In this document: positions 33,614-42,405 of the stretch, one piece after another
Layout of the letters: every line of letters starts with the position of its first letter
Numbering within the stretch: position 1 is the first letter of the stretch
Assembly (NCBI GenBank): GCA_964648985.1
Contig: CAZYMS010000002.1
Coordinates: 1 to 64,000 of the forward strand
Length of the DNA: 64,000 nt
Source: JAEUSE01 sp964648985
GTDB lineage: Bacteria; Patescibacteriota; Doudnabacteria; UBA920
Reading direction: 5' to 3'
The notes under the pieces: generated by a model
What the model saw: the letters and a program-made list of their open reading frames with translations, nothing else
Databases searched by the model: none
Told to the model about the DNA's origin: nothing
Position numbers and translations under genes: made by a program

Positions 33614-35122
33614 TTATGGAGAGCAGTAATGCTTATACTCGGCCGGAACAGAGTTGCACACTTCTTGTTTCTTACTTTCAGTATACCAAATGCGCAGTCT
33701 GGGCAGAACATGCTCATAACACACCTCTTTTTCATGAGAATTTAGAGAGTCTCTCCCGCAAAAGGCCAGCGCTTTCACGTACTGTTTTTGAGGCTCTCCG
33801 TATTGCATGTGCCCCCCCGCGATGCCAGCGACACATGCATCCTTCAGACTACCAGCAAGGCTATCGCATAAAGGCAATAACTCACCCGCCCCATACTCAT
33901 GGTCGGTCAGGTGTATTCGTATAGCTTCGTAAAACAAATTCTGCACCACTGTCCACTTTATGGTGTGTGAGTTGGCGACATCAGGAACTTTTTCAAGAAT
34001 ATACTTCAAACTCGCTTCTATATTATTGTTGGTCTTTCTAAAAAGTGCGGGAAGCATATTTGTGTAACAGCCCTCCTGAAATTCCTCTGGTTGTGATGGA
34101 CATAAGTAAAAAGGATCCTTGCCTATAACTTCCAACTTATACTTTGGGTCCTGCGATAGGATTTCTACAGCGTTGTATGCGCCAGTCACGCACCTATACA
34201 ACTTGCCAAACTCCGAACGATCATTACCTGCCACCTGTTCACATAGTTGCATGCCTGGGTCTATCATAAGCTGAGCATTACCCCAAGCCCTAGGGTCGCC
34301 CCCATCTACAACTCCGTGACCAATACCATGATAACAAGCACCTTCGGCATCGGTAGTTTGTGCACTTAACTGCTCCCCTACGTATTTGCAGAATTCTCGC
34401 GCCTCTTCGATGTCACCAGTAGTATGCAGCAACGACTCCATAAACCCATGGTAAAACCCATACCCGCAATAGTAGCTTTTCGGACTCAGATCTGCTTTTT
34501 TCGTAGTGTTATATTGTGCATATGCTGCATCGCCTAACGTATGGGCAAAAGCGTGACAACTCTGTGCAAAAGTTGGATAAGTAGTATATAAATTATCGAG
34601 AATTGTAAAGGCCGCATCTACACCCTTACTCGTAAGTGCTTCGGATATTTGGGAGTTCCAACATTGCGGCGAAGCGGCGTTTGCACATGGCGAACTCGCA
34701 ACGCTATTACCCTGGGCATCTTTCACTATTACTGTCCCTACATGGGTAGGATTCAAATGGTCGTGGTAATCCCAGCGACCAGGCTTCAAAAATATAAAAG
34801 ACCATGCGCTACCCACACCAACTGGCTGTTTAGGGTCAAATTCCGGATACAAATTATGAGTCGGATGCAAATCTGATGCAGGCCAAACCTCGACTCCTGA
34901 TTCGTTTATAAAACGGACGGTCTGACCTAGTCGTACTGTTATCTGTTGCGGCACAAATCCATCTCTCGTTATGTGAACCACACCCTCTTCACTTGGTCTT
35001 ACGCCAATAATGCGCCATGGCTTCCCTACCATTGAACTGTAATGGAAAAAAAATATTGAGCACACAACCAGTGCCAGTACACTGACCGTAAGGATAGTTA
35101 GTTTTCTTTTTAGCATGGTCAT
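33614..35122 (-). CDS. Cupredoxin-fused His/Cys-motif protein A
   Basis: A 502-residue extracytoplasmic protein of an unrecognised family. Signal anchor ~7-28. The cupredoxin domain (~48-134) has W80-P-A-S-D-x-H-P-x-H89 and Y119-H-D-H122 but no Cys ligand. The second part has three signatures: C189-H-x3-H194-x-L-G, C219-G-Y-G-F-Y-H225-G-F-M-E and C263-Y-H-G-I-G-H-G270. Helical segments follow with paired Cys 11-17 apart (294/311, 341/352, 419/430, 455/468, 489/500). The first start codon (ATG at 35122) is kept. It lies 18 bp behind the TPR gene. Possible roles are metal binding, storage or redox chemistry at the surface; none is proven. Confidence 0.8.
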   Translation of the reverse strand: MTMLKRKLTILTVSVLALVVCSIFFFHYSSMVGKPWRIIGVRPSEEGVVHITRDGFVPQQITVRLGQTVRFINESGVEVWPASDLHPTHNLYPEFDPKQPVGVGSAWSFIFLKPGRWDYHDHLNPTHVGTVIVKDAQGNSVASSPCANAASPQCWNSQISEALTSKGVDAAFTILDNLYTTYPTFAQSCHAFAHTLGDAAYAQYNTTKKADLSPKSYYCGYGFYHGFMESLLHTTGDIEEAREFCKYVGEQLSAQTTDAEGACYHGIGHGVVDGGDPRAWGNAQLMIDPGMQLCEQVAGNDRSEFGKLYRCVTGAYNAVEILSQDPKYKLEVIGKDPFYLCPSQPEEFQEGCYTNMLPALFRKTNNNIEASLKYILEKVPDVANSHTIKWTVVQNLFYEAIRIHLTDHEYGAGELLPLCDSLAGSLKDACVAGIAGGHMQYGEPQKQYVKALAFCGRDSLNSHEKEVCYEHVLPRLRIWYTESKKQEVCNSVPAEYKHYCSP

Positions 35123-35140
35123 ACTGCAGACCTTCTTCTA

Positions 35141-36136
35141 TTACGGTTTACTATTTTGCATAGCAGCCTTTTTGTTCAGTATCGCTTGTTCGTCTTCAGT
35201 TCGACCCTGTGTATGGTACAGCGCAGCGAGCATATCATATGCCCCAACTTGCGGATTAAGGTCTGCTGACTTAATAAACATCCGCTCGGCATCTGAAGGC
35301 TTATTTTGCTTCTGATATACCAAGCCAAGCCCATAGTATACTTCGCTTTTAGTACGGATATTTTCTAGATATCCTTTAAATGCGGCTTCCGCTTGAGGTA
35401 GCTTATCTTGCTGTAGATACAAGTACCCCAAACCCAAATATGCTTCACTTTTGGGATTAAGCTCAATGGACTTTTTAAACATCTTTTCCGATTCATCATA
35501 TTTTTTGAGCTCACGATAAATATCACCCATCCCCATGTAATTAAAATAGCTAGGATTTAAGTCCAAGGCCTTTTGAAACATTTGTAAAGACAAATCTAGT
35601 TTACCTTCATCCCGATAGAGATATCCAAGCCCGTAGCTGTATATCTGATCATTGGTAGGATCAACTTCTTCCGCTTTCGCAAACTCTGCCTCGGCTTCAG
35701 CGTGCTTATTATAGTTGCGATATAACTTTCCCAGCTCTATATGCAGCCAACCATTTTTTGGAGCAACACTCACCGCCTTGAGTAATAATTTTTCAGCTTC
35801 TGCGTACTGGCCATGATATCTATATAAATTTGCCCTGCCCGCTAATGCACCTATAGCATTTCCATCTTTTTGCAGTGCCAGTTCATACGCGCGAGTAGAT
35901 TTGTCATATTCTCCGACCTGAAAATAATCACCTGCTTTTTCAATGAGCTGGGGTACTGTAAGACTTGCGAACTCATCAGGCTCTACGGGTTTAATCGCTA
36001 CTCTGTGGGCACGAAATATATGTGGCAAGTTGACCATTCGCACGCCAAAGACGGGTAGTAAGACTACGATAAGGAAGAGTATCAGTAAGCTACTAAAAAA
36101 AATAATTAGATTTCGTGAACGTTTTTTTAGATGCAT
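35141..36136 (-). CDS. Membrane-anchored TPR protein
   Basis: A 331-residue protein with an N-terminal membrane helix (~9-31) and about seven tetratricopeptide repeats from residue ~65 to the end (for example YFQVGEYDKSTRAYELALQ and LGYLYRDEGKLDLSLQMFQK). The repeats should face outside the membrane, forming a scaffold for protein partners. It lies 6 bp behind protein B and 18 bp before protein A within the same operon, so it probably organises the His/Cys proteins. It is unlikely to be enzymatic. Confidence 0.88.
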   Translation of the reverse strand: MHLKKRSRNLIIFFSSLLILFLIVVLLPVFGVRMVNLPHIFRAHRVAIKPVEPDEFASLTVPQLIEKAGDYFQVGEYDKSTRAYELALQKDGNAIGALAGRANLYRYHGQYAEAEKLLLKAVSVAPKNGWLHIELGKLYRNYNKHAEAEAEFAKAEEVDPTNDQIYSYGLGYLYRDEGKLDLSLQMFQKALDLNPSYFNYMGMGDIYRELKKYDESEKMFKKSIELNPKSEAYLGLGYLYLQQDKLPQAEAAFKGYLENIRTKSEVYYGLGLVYQKQNKPSDAERMFIKSADLNPQVGAYDMLAALYHTQGRTEDEQAILNKKAAMQNSKP

Positions 36137-36142
36137 ATATAT

Positions 36143-37600
36143 TTAGAGAACTACACAAACCGGAGGTTTTTTATCTCGCGTCATATAAGAACAAATCTCT
36201 GACATATGCGTACCCCTGTACGCATAGGTATCTCGGTCAACCAAGAATGCATAACAGGGAGCCACAAACTGATCAGGAAATTCTGACCGTGTGCAAACTT
36301 TTGTTGCTATCTTATATTCAGTACCCGCAGGTGCATTTAACAGCGCTGCAAGGACAAGCCCTTCAAAGCATGGCCACCTTCTCCACTCGGTTACTGTATT
36401 ACACGTCCGCATTCTTGAAAGCAAATGCGACTCAGACAAGTCAGGATCCGCCCCCACCAATGTAATGACAGACTCGCGCGCAATGGCAGCATCCGGAATT
36501 TGATCAATATATGAAAGGGATGCGCTAAAGTCACCTTTTGCAAGATACTTAATAATACCATACCACTGAGTATAGCAGTCCAAACGATTTTGCTGCTCCA
36601 AAGCCTCACACAGTGCGAATGGTCGGGCCGGGTCTACACTCATAGTATACTGCCCCTTTACTACCATTTCTCCAAATTCCATGAACACTCCGGAAGCGCA
36701 TCGTGAATACGACGTTTCATTTGGAGCAATGGTCTTACAAGCATCCAGAGCTTTCGTTGTGGCCTTAAGAGGCTTTCCCCAAAGTCCTTCATCACTCAAA
36801 ACAAAAGCCAAACTTCCATGTCCCACCCCATGGAAACATGCGTCAGATAAAATAACATCCGCATGCTCGCGCACATAGGAGCAGAACCCCCGGACTATGT
36901 CAGTCGCTTCGCCCGGACTCGAACCGCTCAAAAACGCAGCTTCAACGTAGCCATGAAAAAACCCATACCCGCAATATGCGGTAGCATCAGTAATACTTGG
37001 ATACTCACCAGCAAGAGAATGCGCAAATGCAGCTTGACCAACCGTATGCATTAGACCATGACAATCCAGGCCCGAACTGGTATTGCTATTCGAAATTTTC
37101 GCCACTACATCGAGCGCAGCAGCTACCCCCTTTGTTGCAATAACTGTATCCACCTCCGCCCTTAGGCATTCCGCACTCAGAGCAGCCGCGCAGTCTGTAG
37201 AGATGACAGCGGAAGGATTATGAGGGTCGAATACAGATACCACACCATCCTGACTAGGCAATAAGTGATTATGAAACCGCCACACCCCCACCCTATTAAA
37301 CTGCATAGTCCACGAATCTCCTGGAGCAATTCCTTTTTTCGGGTCAAATTCAGGATAGGCGGTATGGCTAGGGTGGTCATTTGAAGCAGGCCACACCGCT
37401 CGTGTTGAAGCGTTCTTAAAGAGCACGCGCCCACCCTGGGGTATACGCAATGCAGGCGGATTAAACGCTGTGCCCGTATAAACCACAGATACTAGTTTAT
37501 GCTTTTCATGCCGTATTACTAGTGCACCCCATACAAGCATTAAACATATGAGTAAAACTAAGCACACAAGTCGCATAGATTTTTTAGATGGATGGAGCAT
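36143..37600 (-). CDS. Cupredoxin-fused His/Cys-motif protein B
   Basis: A 485-residue paralogue of A and C. The ATG ending at 37600 is chosen; a GTG at 37615 and an ATG at 37576 are alternatives. Signal helix ~10-29. The cupredoxin part has W70-P-A-S-N-x-H-P-x-H79 and F109-H-N-H112 (Asn instead of Asp). The motifs are C180-H-G-L-M-H185-T-V-G, C210-G-Y-G-F-F-H216-G-Y-V-E and C255-F-H-G-V-G-H-G262, followed by Cys-paired helices. The C-terminal third has diverged more than in A and C. It lies immediately behind C (about 18 bp from its stop to this start) and 6 bp before the TPR gene. Confidence 0.8.
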   Translation of the reverse strand: MLHPSKKSMRLVCLVLLICLMLVWGALVIRHEKHKLVSVVYTGTAFNPPALRIPQGGRVLFKNASTRAVWPASNDHPSHTAYPEFDPKKGIAPGDSWTMQFNRVGVWRFHNHLLPSQDGVVSVFDPHNPSAVISTDCAAALSAECLRAEVDTVIATKGVAAALDVVAKISNSNTSSGLDCHGLMHTVGQAAFAHSLAGEYPSITDATAYCGYGFFHGYVEAAFLSGSSPGEATDIVRGFCSYVREHADVILSDACFHGVGHGSLAFVLSDEGLWGKPLKATTKALDACKTIAPNETSYSRCASGVFMEFGEMVVKGQYTMSVDPARPFALCEALEQQNRLDCYTQWYGIIKYLAKGDFSASLSYIDQIPDAAIARESVITLVGADPDLSESHLLSRMRTCNTVTEWRRWPCFEGLVLAALLNAPAGTEYKIATKVCTRSEFPDQFVAPCYAFLVDRDTYAYRGTHMSEICSYMTRDKKPPVCVVL

Positions 37601-37618
37601 ACTACAAAACACCACTGC

Positions 37619-39082
37619 TTATGAGTGGCAATAAATCCTGTACTTCTCGGGTACTGTTGCACATACATCTGAAGCTCTTGATACAGTTTGACCAAGAATA
37701 GTTTGGTAACACACGTCCCTTTCTTGCGGATGCAAGTAAGGCTGTCTGCAAAAATCCAAACCTTTAACATGCTCCTTTTCAGGTTCGCCATGGGCCACAA
37801 AACCTATCACTACTCCCTGAAAGCAACTGTCTCGCATATCAGCTGCGACAGCACGGCAGTCACGTACATTTTTCTCTTGCGAGGATTTTACTAAATCATC
37901 TTGCATAAAATCTGCTGCAAGTTTGCTTATGTAGACGGTTCGTACCTGTGTACTGACTTTTTCTGGCTGAATTAAATTTGCAGCTTCAGCAAAGTCTCGA
38001 TTAGTAAGCTCGGCAAGGAGACCTGCGTATTCGAAATAGCAGGAAGGTTTATAGTCTTCCTTTTGAACGCGGCAATGGTTAAACGGATCGGTGCGGTTAA
38101 AGGTAAGCCCATACTCACCCCTATATTCGTATTGCTGCATGGCATTAAATGCGCCATCCCGACAATTGCGAAGATCCGTGGCCCCACTAAACCCGGCATC
38201 GCAGGTATGCAGACCAGGATCTATCATGGCTTGAAAATTACCCCAGAGCGCTTCGTCATCTACTGAGACAGAACCGTGGCCTATACCATGCAAACAATTC
38301 GCATAGGCGCCCGCAGCACTTTCTTTAAGCTGGGCGGCGGCATATTCACAAAACTGTTTTACTTGCGCAATGTCACCTGTTGTTTGAAGGAGACGTTCTA
38401 TAAAGCCATGAAAAAACCCGTACCCGCAATACTCCGTTTCTTTTTTCAAAATTAAATCTTTTTGCTCGCTATACAAATCAAACGCTGCTTTACCGAGTAT
38501 ATGTGCCCACCCATGGCATGCTTTTGGCACATCTGGCTCTGCATCATACAACTGACCAAACACGCGAAAAGCTTCATCCAATCCTTTGGTTGTTACTGTC
38601 TGTTCAAGCACATCATCCCAGCATTGTTGCTTTGTTACTACGTCTTGTTTTTCTTTACACACCGCCAAATCTACTACCTCAACTGCTGCGGCATTACCCA
38701 CCACAACAGACCCAGTAAAAGTAGGCCTGAGATGATCATGGTATCGCCACGTACCCTGTTTTGTGAATACGAAATCCCACGAGCCCCCGGGTTCTATTCT
38801 AATTTTTGGATCAAATTCTGGATATATCTCATGTGTCGGATGCAGGTTTGAAGCAGGCCACATAGCCTTGTCAGTATGATTTATAAAAGTTACACGAGTC
38901 CCTTGTGCGATATGTATAGAAACCGGCTGGAACCCATCCTTCTCTAGACTTACCACAGAGGCCTGAGCGGGAGTAATTTGTTTAAATCGCGCATTTACTT
39001 TTGCAGAACTCGCCAATAGATACCCGGCACATGCTGCCGCCAATACAATAACGCACAACCCGATTTTTTTCTTCTTTCCCAT
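37619..39082 (-). CDS. Cupredoxin-fused His/Cys-motif protein C
   Basis: A 487-residue exported paralogue. Signal helix ~7-26. Cupredoxin W75-P-A-S-N-x-H-P-x-H84 and Y114-H-D-H117. The motifs are C189-H-G-W-A-H194-I-L-G, C219-G-Y-G-F-F-H225-G-F-I-E and C263-L-H-G-I-G-H-G270. These positions coincide with those of protein A, so A and C are the closest pair (recent duplication). Paired Cys follow at 294/307, 337/348, 409/420, 445/458 and 474/485. There is no SD; it lies 30 bp behind D. Confidence 0.8.
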   Translation of the reverse strand: MGKKKKIGLCVIVLAAACAGYLLASSAKVNARFKQITPAQASVVSLEKDGFQPVSIHIAQGTRVTFINHTDKAMWPASNLHPTHEIYPEFDPKIRIEPGGSWDFVFTKQGTWRYHDHLRPTFTGSVVVGNAAAVEVVDLAVCKEKQDVVTKQQCWDDVLEQTVTTKGLDEAFRVFGQLYDAEPDVPKACHGWAHILGKAAFDLYSEQKDLILKKETEYCGYGFFHGFIERLLQTTGDIAQVKQFCEYAAAQLKESAAGAYANCLHGIGHGSVSVDDEALWGNFQAMIDPGLHTCDAGFSGATDLRNCRDGAFNAMQQYEYRGEYGLTFNRTDPFNHCRVQKEDYKPSCYFEYAGLLAELTNRDFAEAANLIQPEKVSTQVRTVYISKLAADFMQDDLVKSSQEKNVRDCRAVAADMRDSCFQGVVIGFVAHGEPEKEHVKGLDFCRQPYLHPQERDVCYQTILGQTVSRASDVCATVPEKYRIYCHS

Positions 39083-39112
39083 AGGCCAAAACGCATTTAC
39101 ACGACAAAAATA

Positions 39113-40399
39113 TTACTGAGACTGCCGCACACGATCCACACACTGTTGCTTCCACTCTCCAGGTAAAGACTGACACAGTTCTGCTTGTTCCGGCGAACCA
39201 CTGGGAAAGTCATAGGTGGAATACTTTACGAGTTCACTATAACAACCACTACGAATTGGTTCTGTTGGTCCACTCTTGCACAACGAAATTGCTTTTTGCA
39301 CGTTACGAAAATCTGTCTCAATAAGCCGTGAGGCGCCATTTGCATAACACACCGGTTGCCGGTCTATAGCAAGACCACCGCAGAGTTCAGCCATCTTAGT
39401 ACTATTTAATTGGAACTGGGCCATAGCAACATAAAACATACCCACGAAGCAACGATCTTTATCTTCGCTCGTTAGCAAATTTTTATTGGTACAGAATTGC
39501 GTAAGTCCTGCCGAAGTAAGTACGGTGTCACGAGTAAGCGGCCAACTTTCAGACCAACAAGGCTGTCTCTGCTTCCCAAGAAAGTCCTTGCAATATTCGG
39601 CCATATCAGCAACTGCAGGTACCTTACCTTTGATTAGCGCAAAATCATCTGGCTCTAACGGTTGGAATACTTGCATAAATGCCCCATCGTAACACAATTG
39701 TTGGTAATCTCGTCTACCACCTTCTTTTATGGCGAGCTCCTGGCAAAGTGCAACAGACTTATGTATCTCACCACCAGTAACATACATAAGAAGGTGCCCA
39801 AGTGCGTGATAGCAACTCGCTTGTTGAATAGGAGTGGGGTGCCATGCTGATCTGTTTTCACAGACATCATCTACTTCCTTTTTAAATGCAGGCAGGTCGG
39901 CTTCTGAAATTGTTTCTTGTCGGAATCGTTCCTGAAATGCACCGTGAATAGACCCATTTGAACACAGACCTTGTGGCGAACGAACTACTACATCCTTCCA
40001 TTTGGTAGGATCTTTTGCTGTTTCAATAGATGCCAGCTTGTGCCCTAAAACATGGCAATACGAGTATAAAGGATCCATATCTTGTACAGCCCTCGTCACA
40101 TCAAAAGCCTGCTCCATAGTAAGCTTATCCATGAGCTTAGGGATTGCATCATCATAGCAGGTAGGATGGTATTCGCTTGTTGCGCACCCCTTCACCAGAG
40201 CAGAAGCCTCCGCACGCACATCAACAGCGGCACCCAACGCTCCTCCAGTCACCACTCCTTCAACTTGTCGAACCCCTTTAATAGGACCTGCAGAAGAAAA
40301 AATATAGTACGCCCCACTAGCTACACAAAGAATAACCGCTGCACCACAGAGTACAGGAAGAATCCTTTTAAGTTTATCGGATAACAAATTTCTTTCCAT
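39113..40399 (-). CDS. His/Cys-motif protein D (no cupredoxin)
   Basis: A 428-residue relative without the cupredoxin domain. It has a membrane helix at ~13-35 and a short linker. The signatures are weaker but in the same order: C115-H-V-L-G-H120, C146-S-N-G-S-I-H152-G-A-F-Q and C196-Y-H-A-L-G-H202. At least six Cys pairs follow (219/236, 270/281, 303/317, 340/351, 374/386, 409/420), all in predicted helical hairpins. It is linked by 4 bp to E and by 30 bp to C. Because it lacks cupredoxin, the His/Cys part is the conserved core and the cupredoxin an accessory. Confidence 0.75.
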   Translation of the reverse strand: MERNLLSDKLKRILPVLCGAAVILCVASGAYYIFSSAGPIKGVRQVEGVVTGGALGAAVDVRAEASALVKGCATSEYHPTCYDDAIPKLMDKLTMEQAFDVTRAVQDMDPLYSYCHVLGHKLASIETAKDPTKWKDVVVRSPQGLCSNGSIHGAFQERFRQETISEADLPAFKKEVDDVCENRSAWHPTPIQQASCYHALGHLLMYVTGGEIHKSVALCQELAIKEGGRRDYQQLCYDGAFMQVFQPLEPDDFALIKGKVPAVADMAEYCKDFLGKQRQPCWSESWPLTRDTVLTSAGLTQFCTNKNLLTSEDKDRCFVGMFYVAMAQFQLNSTKMAELCGGLAIDRQPVCYANGASRLIETDFRNVQKAISLCKSGPTEPIRSGCYSELVKYSTYDFPSGSPEQAELCQSLPGEWKQQCVDRVRQSQ

Positions 40400-40403
40400 A
40401 ATT

Positions 40404-41696
40404 CTAAATATTCAACATGGTCTTACAAGTATTTGTATATGCTTCTGGTGCTTCTTTGCATATTGACTGCTTGTATGCAGTATCTGGCCTGTAAGCATTA
40501 ACAGCTATAAATAGTCCCCTATAGCAGGTTTCTTTTGCATAACTGCTCAAAGCAGCACCACAAAATTTGAAAGCTATGGACGCATCGTTTTCACCACCCC
40601 AATATACATAATTAAGAGCATGCACTATACATGCGCCCTCTCCCATTTTATCATTCGCCAATGCGCACCACGCATAGACATCCTTAAACTGCTCAGCCGA
40701 CAGCTTATTTAATGAGCTAGAACGAGCATCGCGTCCTTGTATGACTCCCATAAATTCCTTACCAAAACCCCCGAAACAAGCGTCTCTATCGACAAGAGAA
40801 GTAGCCGGCAAAGCCGCGCAGTATTTAAAAGACTTTACATAAACATCAGGCGTTAACTTTCCTAAATCTCCACCAGCAACTTCGAATAGGTAAGGGGTAA
40901 GGTACACATAACAAAGGTACCGAGCAGACTCTGGGACAAAAGATTGTTGACAGAGACCCAGAGGCTTAGTGGCAACTAAATACTTTGGTCGTTGTTTAGT
41001 CCAAATATCACGGTCATGGAACCCTCCTTCAATAATTTCCATAACCATTCCACCAAAGCACTCTCCAACTTCTTGGTTATGATGCTCCGGTGTGCCAACG
41101 ACATCACATATTTTGGTTGCTTTTTCAAAACTATACCCGAAATAAGAAAGGACTCCATGTCCTAATCCGTGAAAGCACATTGTGTAAGCGCCATTCCCGC
41201 CCGGCGCTTCCTCGCATGCCTTTTCTATTTCTGGCAAAGAACCCTCACCCTTATCGGAAAACAAACCTACTACTATAGAATGTGAGCAGGCGTTACGAAA
41301 CTCATTCGTACAAGCCGTCATGCCTTTCGCACCTTCTTGCTTGTACAACACATCTCCAATAGCATGACCGAGCAAGTGTACATCTATATTGGGTGGCAAC
41401 ATAGCTGTTCCCAAAGAATTAAAAGCAGCGCGCGCTCCTTTCTGTTTCGCATACCCCGTAAATTTTTCCTTTAGTGCATCGAATGAATCACCCATCGAAA
41501 TACCAAGCAAATTTGAGGCAGAAGCAATTGATTGGTTTTCCAAATTCGAGGCAGAACCATGCGATCGTAAGCCAAAACCATAAAATAAAAGCGTAATTAA
41601 CAAAGCACTCAACACTATAATACCACCCCACACCCACTTGGACCTATACTGTTCTATGATTTTTTTTATTTCTCGGGTAAAAACTGAACTTTTCAT
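40404..41696 (-). CDS. His/Cys-motif protein E (no cupredoxin), first gene of operon
   Basis: A 430-residue relative, first in the transcription unit. It has a cytoplasmic N-terminus of ~20 residues and a membrane helix (22-42). The motifs are V106-H107-L-L-G-H111-A-I-G (no leading Cys), C137-S-H-S-I-V-V-G (the usual His of motif 2 is replaced) and C174-F-H-G-L-G-H-G181. Seven Cys pairs follow with spacings of 11-16. It is therefore a divergent member; loss of the motif 2 His could mean a structural rather than catalytic role. The promoter's -10 ends 9 nt before the ATG (nearly leaderless). Confidence 0.75.
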   Translation of the reverse strand: MKSSVFTREIKKIIEQYRSKWVWGGIIVLSALLITLLFYGFGLRSHGSASNLENQSIASASNLLGISMGDSFDALKEKFTGYAKQKGARAAFNSLGTAMLPPNIDVHLLGHAIGDVLYKQEGAKGMTACTNEFRNACSHSIVVGLFSDKGEGSLPEIEKACEEAPGGNGAYTMCFHGLGHGVLSYFGYSFEKATKICDVVGTPEHHNQEVGECFGGMVMEIIEGGFHDRDIWTKQRPKYLVATKPLGLCQQSFVPESARYLCYVYLTPYLFEVAGGDLGKLTPDVYVKSFKYCAALPATSLVDRDACFGGFGKEFMGVIQGRDARSSSLNKLSAEQFKDVYAWCALANDKMGEGACIVHALNYVYWGGENDASIAFKFCGAALSSYAKETCYRGLFIAVNAYRPDTAYKQSICKEAPEAYTNTCKTMLNI

Positions 41697-41705
41697 AATA
41701 CCTAT

Positions 41706-41714
41706 AGTATAGCA
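41706..41714 (-). promoter_or_regulatory. Promoter of the His/Cys operon
   Basis: The minus strand reads TGC-TATACT (TATACT at 41706-41711); the ATG of gene E follows after 9 nt. It overlaps the end of the upstream terminator. Confidence 0.6.
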
Positions 41715-41742
41715 AAAGACACGCTTTTAAAGCGTGTCTTTT
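41714..41742 (-). terminator. Terminator of the 41.8-42.3 kb gene
   Basis: A nearly perfect stem of at least 12 bp with AAAA/TTTT flanks (AAAAGACACGC arms), 20 bp past the stop. Confidence 0.85.
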
Positions 41743-41761
41743 ATGAAGGCGTTGGCAATAT

Positions 41762-42325
41762 TTAATCCACAAACATACCACCAACAGGACCAACCCCATC
41801 ACATGCATAGCCAATAAGGCCTTGGCCACTTGTAGGCACAATCTCTTTGCTGGAATTTGCAGGAATCGTTGCTATAACAGTTTTTCCGGGACCATTCGTA
41901 AGCACGTGAGCTGCTGAATCTCGATTTTCAAATGTAATGGCTTGCTTTTCTTTAAAATGGATGAGATTTGGCTTTGGTGCGCACCCTGTAACGTCTAGGA
42001 CTGTGGCAGAGACGGAAGCCTCAAGCACGCGTTTAAAATAAGTCTGATATTCATCCTTACTTGCGCCAGACGCAGGAGAGGCTGCAAACAGAGCAGTCAA
42101 CTCGGTCTTAGAAATCTTGGAAGCTTGTGCCTTACTGTCGCCAGCCTGCTGAGAAGCTGAGTCAGAAGTAGTAGACTGATTCGGCTTTGTTTGCTCAACC
42201 GGCTTTTGGGTATTAGACACGGAAGGTATAGCAGTATCCGCAGGTGACTTGGTACTCTTTACCAAGAAGAATACACTGAGTACCACTGCAACAGCAAGCA
42301 CTATGGCAATAATTGTATATTTCAT
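41762..42325 (-). CDS. Anchored cupredoxin-like protein with Cys
   Basis: A 187-residue membrane-anchored protein. Helix ~3-22, then a Gln/Ser/Thr-rich linker (25-75), a short helical segment and a cupredoxin-like beta domain (~105-187). Possible ligands are H140 (SAAHVLTNG), C175 (GYACDGVGP) and M184. This arrangement (H ... C ... M, with the second His missing) is closer to classical blue copper than the H-x-H cupredoxins nearby. C115 may form a disulfide or serve as an extra ligand. It is located directly upstream of the His/Cys operon but terminated separately, so it is a likely functional partner, by inference. Confidence 0.72.
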   Translation of the reverse strand: MKYTIIAIVLAVAVVLSVFFLVKSTKSPADTAIPSVSNTQKPVEQTKPNQSTTSDSASQQAGDSKAQASKISKTELTALFAASPASGASKDEYQTYFKRVLEASVSATVLDVTGCAPKPNLIHFKEKQAITFENRDSAAHVLTNGPGKTVIATIPANSSKEIVPTSGQGLIGYACDGVGPVGGMFVD

Positions 42326-42365
42326 GAATCTTTTATTTCTTGAAATTAGTTATGACTCTAAAAAA

Positions 42366-42374
42366 ATAATACCA
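42366..42374 (-). promoter_or_regulatory. Extended -10 promoter of the 41.8-42.3 kb gene
   Basis: The minus strand reads TGG-TATTAT (TATTAT at 42366-42371), about 40 nt before the ATG. Confidence 0.5.
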
Positions 42375-42405
42375 TAAAAATCGAGAAAAATACCAGAGGC
42401 GCCTT

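Noticed and set aside
36143..39082. Multiheme cytochrome c interpretation of the C-x-H motifs
   Set aside because: The motifs are C-H-x3-H and C-x-H-G, not CxxCH; no repeated CxxCH heme-binding sites are present.
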